This document shows, piece by piece, positions 60,486 through 64,000 of a DNA stretch of 64,000 nt. Position 1 is the stretch's first letter. Each line of letters starts with the position of its first letter. The translations under genes and the position numbers were made by a program. The notes below the pieces were generated by a model. The model was not told where the DNA came from. It saw only the letters and a program-made list of their open reading frames with translations, and did not search any database. The stretch comes from Erythroxylum novogranatense (Eukaryota; Streptophyta; Magnoliopsida; Malpighiales; Erythroxylaceae): NCBI GenBank assembly GCA_029891385.1, contig JAIWQS010000251.1:310001-374000 (forward strand), given 5' to 3'.

Positions 60486-62254
60486 CATCCCATTACTAGT
60501 GGGAAGGGTAGGATGGTAAATGTGAGTGACTAATGAGAGTTAGGGTTGTATTCTACATGTTCATGCATAACTTGCTACATACTTATACTTGATTGTTGCA
60601 CATGAAAATAATTGTACATGCATTCACGAATAATTCCGGGTATAATTGGATAGATTGGTGAATTTTCGAGAATTTTGAATATTATTACATTGAAAATTTT
60701 ATGGGTTAGTGAAATTTTGATATTTTGAATTTTGGTGGAAATATTGTATTTGTATATGTTGGTGAAGTTATGGATTATTGAGAAAGATATATTTATAACA
60801 GAGAACAAGAAACAAATTAAATGAAGATTTGGAGATAGTTGGGTTGTAAAGATGATTGTTGTATTGGAAAGAGGAGAACTTAATGGAGTTAGTTTCAAAA
60901 GAAACTAAGTTGGAGTTTAATCATTAAGAAAGTGACATGTGTCACTTAGACCTTGTACTCTAGCTAGGAGTAGGTCACTATTCTTTGAGAGTTGAACGGT
61001 TAAGTCTTGTCCAAGTCCCTTCTTTATTCTCATCTTTCTAAAACTTCTCTCTTCGAAACACAGAGTTTTCCATCAAAATATCTTCTAAGGGAATTCTGTG
61101 TTCTTCCTTTCTTTCACCAAACTTACTTTGCCATTTGTGTCATCTACTCTAAGGAAAAACCAGAAGCTAATCATTTCACTCAGTGAAGCACGAAAATTTT
61201 GTGGAGATTAGGGCTTGAAGATTTTGGAGTTTTCAGCAGGTAAGTGTTAGAGAAATCCCTTGCAGTTAGGGGTTTGTGAAATAAAGTTGATAAATTACTG
61301 TCATCTGCATAGAAAATATACTTCATGTGTTTGTTCATAAATACTGGGTAGTTGGGGAGAAATAAATTCAGTTATAGTGTTAAATTAGTTTTTGAGAAAA
61401 CTTTTGGTGTTTTGGTGACGTAAAGTGTTGAAAGGTAGAAAATCTGGAAAATTTCTCACTGAATATGTTTCAGTATTTTAGTCATAACATTTTTTTTGGT
61501 TGTCCAAAATAGATGATTCTTAATTCGGAGTAAACTAGGAATATATGGCTACAATTCGTATGAAGACAGCGAATTTCATTTATGTCTCTAAGAATCTCAA
61601 AAGTTGTCACGAAGTTGAGAACTGGGTGCAGGATGTTGAGAGTTGAGCGAAAATTTTTGTTCCAACTTTGGGAGGAAATATGGACCTGATTTAGATAGAT
61701 TATGGCAAAGTTACCTTCTGAAAAGTTGTAGATCTTTCTTTTATTTTTCCAACGGTATAAAGATTGTAAATTTTGGATATCAGAGTCAAAAGTTATGATT
61801 TTTGTAAGTGGATACATTCCAGACGCAAAAAAGCAGAGGCAGAAACTGAGACGCAGAACCTGAGATACAGAAAAGCAGACGCAGAAACTGAGACGCAGAA
61901 AAGCAGACACAAAAACTGAGACACAGAAACTGAGACACAAAAAATGAGACATAGAAACTGAGACACAGAAACTGAGACGCAGAAAGTGAGACGATAGAAC
62001 TAAGACGAAAGCAAAAGCAGATTGTATTCTTTTGGTCATAACTTTTTCTCTAGACCTCCAAATCACCTGATTTTTTAAGCATTGGATTCGTAACACATTT
62101 CTTTATCCCTCCACAAAAATTTGTGGTCTTTGGTATTAAATTTGAAACGATTGATTGAATCAAAGTAAGGGTATCGGTGGAAGGAGCATGAATTGGATAT
62201 TTTACTGAACATATTTCAGTATTTTGATGATATCTTAGTCTGTAGGACTCTAAT
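60481..62254 (+). mobile_element. Element H, truncated 3' LTR
   Basis: Repeats the first 1.77 kb of the 5' LTR with scattered substitutions, then stops at 62254 in the sequence matching about 54253 of the 5' LTR, where LTR I begins in the opposite orientation. Donor AG|GTAAGT is kept at about 61240. A long minus-strand open frame (61482-62096) comes from the tandem cassette and is not a gene. Confidence 0.88.
61799..62033 (+). repeat. GAGACGCAGAAAC tandem cassette, H 3' LTR
   Basis: Same unit family and same bounding boxes (TCAAAAGTTATGA, GGTCATAACTTTTT) as 53792-54035, but unit order, number and sequence differ, although the surrounding LTR sequence is nearly the same. Confidence 0.82.
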
Positions 62255-64000
62255 TGTAGCGCCTCCTTACCGTAGAGTATACACAGGGACGCCCGTGGGT
62301 CGTACCGACGCATATCCCACAATAAGGGTGCACTACGTTCGATCAATACTAAAATCCACATGGCATCAATACACACAAAACCGCAATTACAAAATCATAA
62401 TATTTTAAAACCATAATGCTTGCTCTTATTTCATAATATCAGACAGAAATATAGACCAGTTTATCAATTTCCTACAGTCTAAATACAATACTCCCAAAAA
62501 GGAAACTGATACAAAAGTCTATACTATGCCATCCTCAAAATCAATCTCAGCTGACCGACCTGTGTGCCATCGCTTCTCTTGCTACACGCTCACACGGCAG
62601 GAAAAGTCTCTCTCTGGAGCTAGGAATCTAGTTTATCAATCCTGAAAAATAATTGCAATTTTGGGTGAGTTTGCGAACTCAATGAGAAACCATCATCGAT
62701 GGTTCACTCAATTCATGCATTACGCGAATTGCGTACAGCACATCACAGTAACATTAAAAAATTTCACATATATATATATATCATTTTCAATTTATCATGC
62801 CATCACATCACTTAGTAATAATCACCAATCAGATAATACAATTGTATGCTATGCTTATGTGACTCATTTCCAGTTTATTTCAGTGTTGTGACCAAGCACT
62901 TGTTCGATGATGGTGATCGATGAGACGCGTCTAGGGAGTAGGAGAGCCCTCATGCAGGATGCACTAACTCCCCTCGAGCTCGAGGCTCGGTTCAGTGACA
63001 GTATTCAAGCTCAAGGCTCTTTTCAGTATTAATGGCGACTTTGGTCACAACGTCCGTTATCTGTTCATGCATTTATGTATGAAATGCATATGCCCAATAA
63101 TTCGCAGTCATATGGCTGTATAAGCCCATTTATTCCAATTTTCATAATCATGTAACAGTCACATGCACTCTGTCAAACGCAGGCATTTCAATCCTAATCG
63201 TTCATATGATCATGCAATTCACAATTTCAATCAGTTCACACAAAGCATTTAACTATCAGAAATTGAGGAACCAACTAGGTTACTCACAAATTTCTCCCGA
63301 AGCTAATGTCTAGAACATCCAGCAACATCTAGAGATTGACATTCTAGTGGCTCCTCTATAACAATTAACATATACATATATCATAATTTAAACAATCATA
63401 AGTGTTTAATAATGCACATGAATGAGATTAAATATGTACAATGCATATTCATGACTATCCCGGTTATCGATCCATCAATTTCATCACAAGACATTCAACT
63501 ATCAAAACTCACTTAACTAGCCTCATTCTGTGAGATTTAAACCTCCATAAGCCATTTGAATCCAATTCCATAGTCAAATGAACCATCTCAGATTTTTCCC
63601 CAAACTCTAACTTTCGGGTCCACTGTTCATGTTTAATTAGAAGGCAAAACTTGCATAATTCGAGCCTACTTTCTCTCAGAAAAGTGTTCCTCTATCTTTT
63701 ATCTTTCTACTAACACCAACATCACTTAATTTGGTTCAGTAGTTCCAAGAATGTACCTCAAACATTTTCGGACTATTCCTCTCCAAAACAGTGTATTACA
63801 CTCGATTTCCATCCATAAATTGAACATCTTAGAGACTGAATCGAGATTCAGCTTCTTCATATAATTTATAGCCCTATTACTCTAGTTCACTACAAATCAA
63901 AAATCACCTCAATTGGAATCCTATAGACCAAGATATCGTCAAAATACTGAAATACATTCAGTAAAATATCCAATTCATACTCCTTCCACCGGTACCCTTA
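62255..64000 (-). mobile_element. LTR I, H family, inverted, runs off the window
   Basis: The + strand starts TGTAGCGCCTCCTTACCG, the reverse complement of an H-type LTR end. The sequence matches 54168-55806 in reverse order to the window edge. CTAAT before it (62250-62254) may be one half of a target duplication. It is cut by the window, so solo LTR or full element is open. Confidence 0.85.
62642..63355 (-). other. Putative exon 2 and intron 2, LTR I
   Basis: Minus strand: acceptor TTATAG|AGG, exon 2 at 63288-63355 (68 nt), donor ATTT|GTGAGT at 63287, and acceptor TTTTTCAG|G ending at 62642 (intron 646 nt). Hairpin-forming words (GAGCCTCGAGCTCGAGG and others) sit between the paired arms GTTGTGACCAA and TTGGTCACAAC at about 62885 and 63043. 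Confidence 0.55.

Noticed and set aside
61482..62096. 204-codon minus-strand open frame with Cys/Ser/Phe/Leu repeats
   Set aside because: It is the reverse reading of the GAGACGCAGAAAC tandem cassette and flanking LTR. The repeat alone explains the low-complexity protein.

Overview
The window looks like nuclear DNA of a flowering plant, most likely a eudicot: AT-rich, with no convincing host gene, and packed with long-terminal-repeat (LTR) retrotransposons of plant chromovirus type (Ty3/gypsy with an integrase chromodomain, initiator-Met-tRNA-like primer sites TGGTATCRRAGC and purine-rich tracts AGGAGGGGAGA). The species cannot be named from the sequence. No rRNA, tRNA or CRISPR feature was seen.

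Layout. 1-2304: AT-rich unassigned DNA. 2310-5099: solo LTR 'A' (+) with perfect 5-bp target-site duplication (TSD) AGTTT. 5105-7431: AT-rich DNA and the LTR end of a collapsed Ty1/copia element, whose gag stub lies at 7496-7760 (-). 7770-17028: element 'C' (-), with long LTRs (the left one truncated) around about 3.6 kb of internal DNA without genes. 17029-19088: 3' end of chromovirus 'D' (-): LTR piece, integrase and chromodomain. 19089-51559: a 32.5-kb nest inserted into D with TSD GCAAA. 51560-52473: the RT/RNase H half of D. 52474-62254: element 'H' (+), Tekay-like, with a 5' LTR, decayed gag-pol and a truncated 3' LTR. 62255-64000: LTR 'I' (-), same family as H, running off the window.

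Inside the nest, solo LTR 'E' (19089-19512 + 48535-51559) holds Tekay-like 'F'. F consists of an extra chromodomain-tail/LTR copy F1 (19513-22816), a 5' LTR (22817-24276 + 34362-36041), gag-pol (36241-40952) and a 3' LTR (40955-43554 + 47955-48534). The 5' LTR of F was hit by gene-less element 'B' (24277-34361, -), and its 3' LTR by solo LTR 'G' (43555-47954, +). Insertion order by nesting: D first, then E, then F, then B and G; H also entered D, and I entered H.

The most interesting signal is inside the LTRs. Six LTR types whose ends and overall sequence differ appear to share one gene-like plan: TATA box, first exon, GTAAG-type donor, intron 1, a very short exon 2 (64-68 nt, or 76 nt in E and G), a second donor GTGRGTA, a hairpin-rich intron 2, a hairpin ending CTCACCC before a pyrimidine tract and AG, then an exon running to the LTR end. 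In the TGTAAC families intron 2 carries a ring of short hairpins closed by a longer stem whose arms change in step between families. A second shared structure is a hypervariable GC-rich or tandem-repeat cassette, in four families bounded by the inverted boxes CAAAAGTTATG and CATAACTTTTT. It differs even between the two LTRs of one insertion. The gene-less elements B and C keep these signals, plus a hairpin just before the polypurine tract, which suggests RNA-level functions used by elements moved in trans. All of this was read by eye; no alignment, folding or database search was run.
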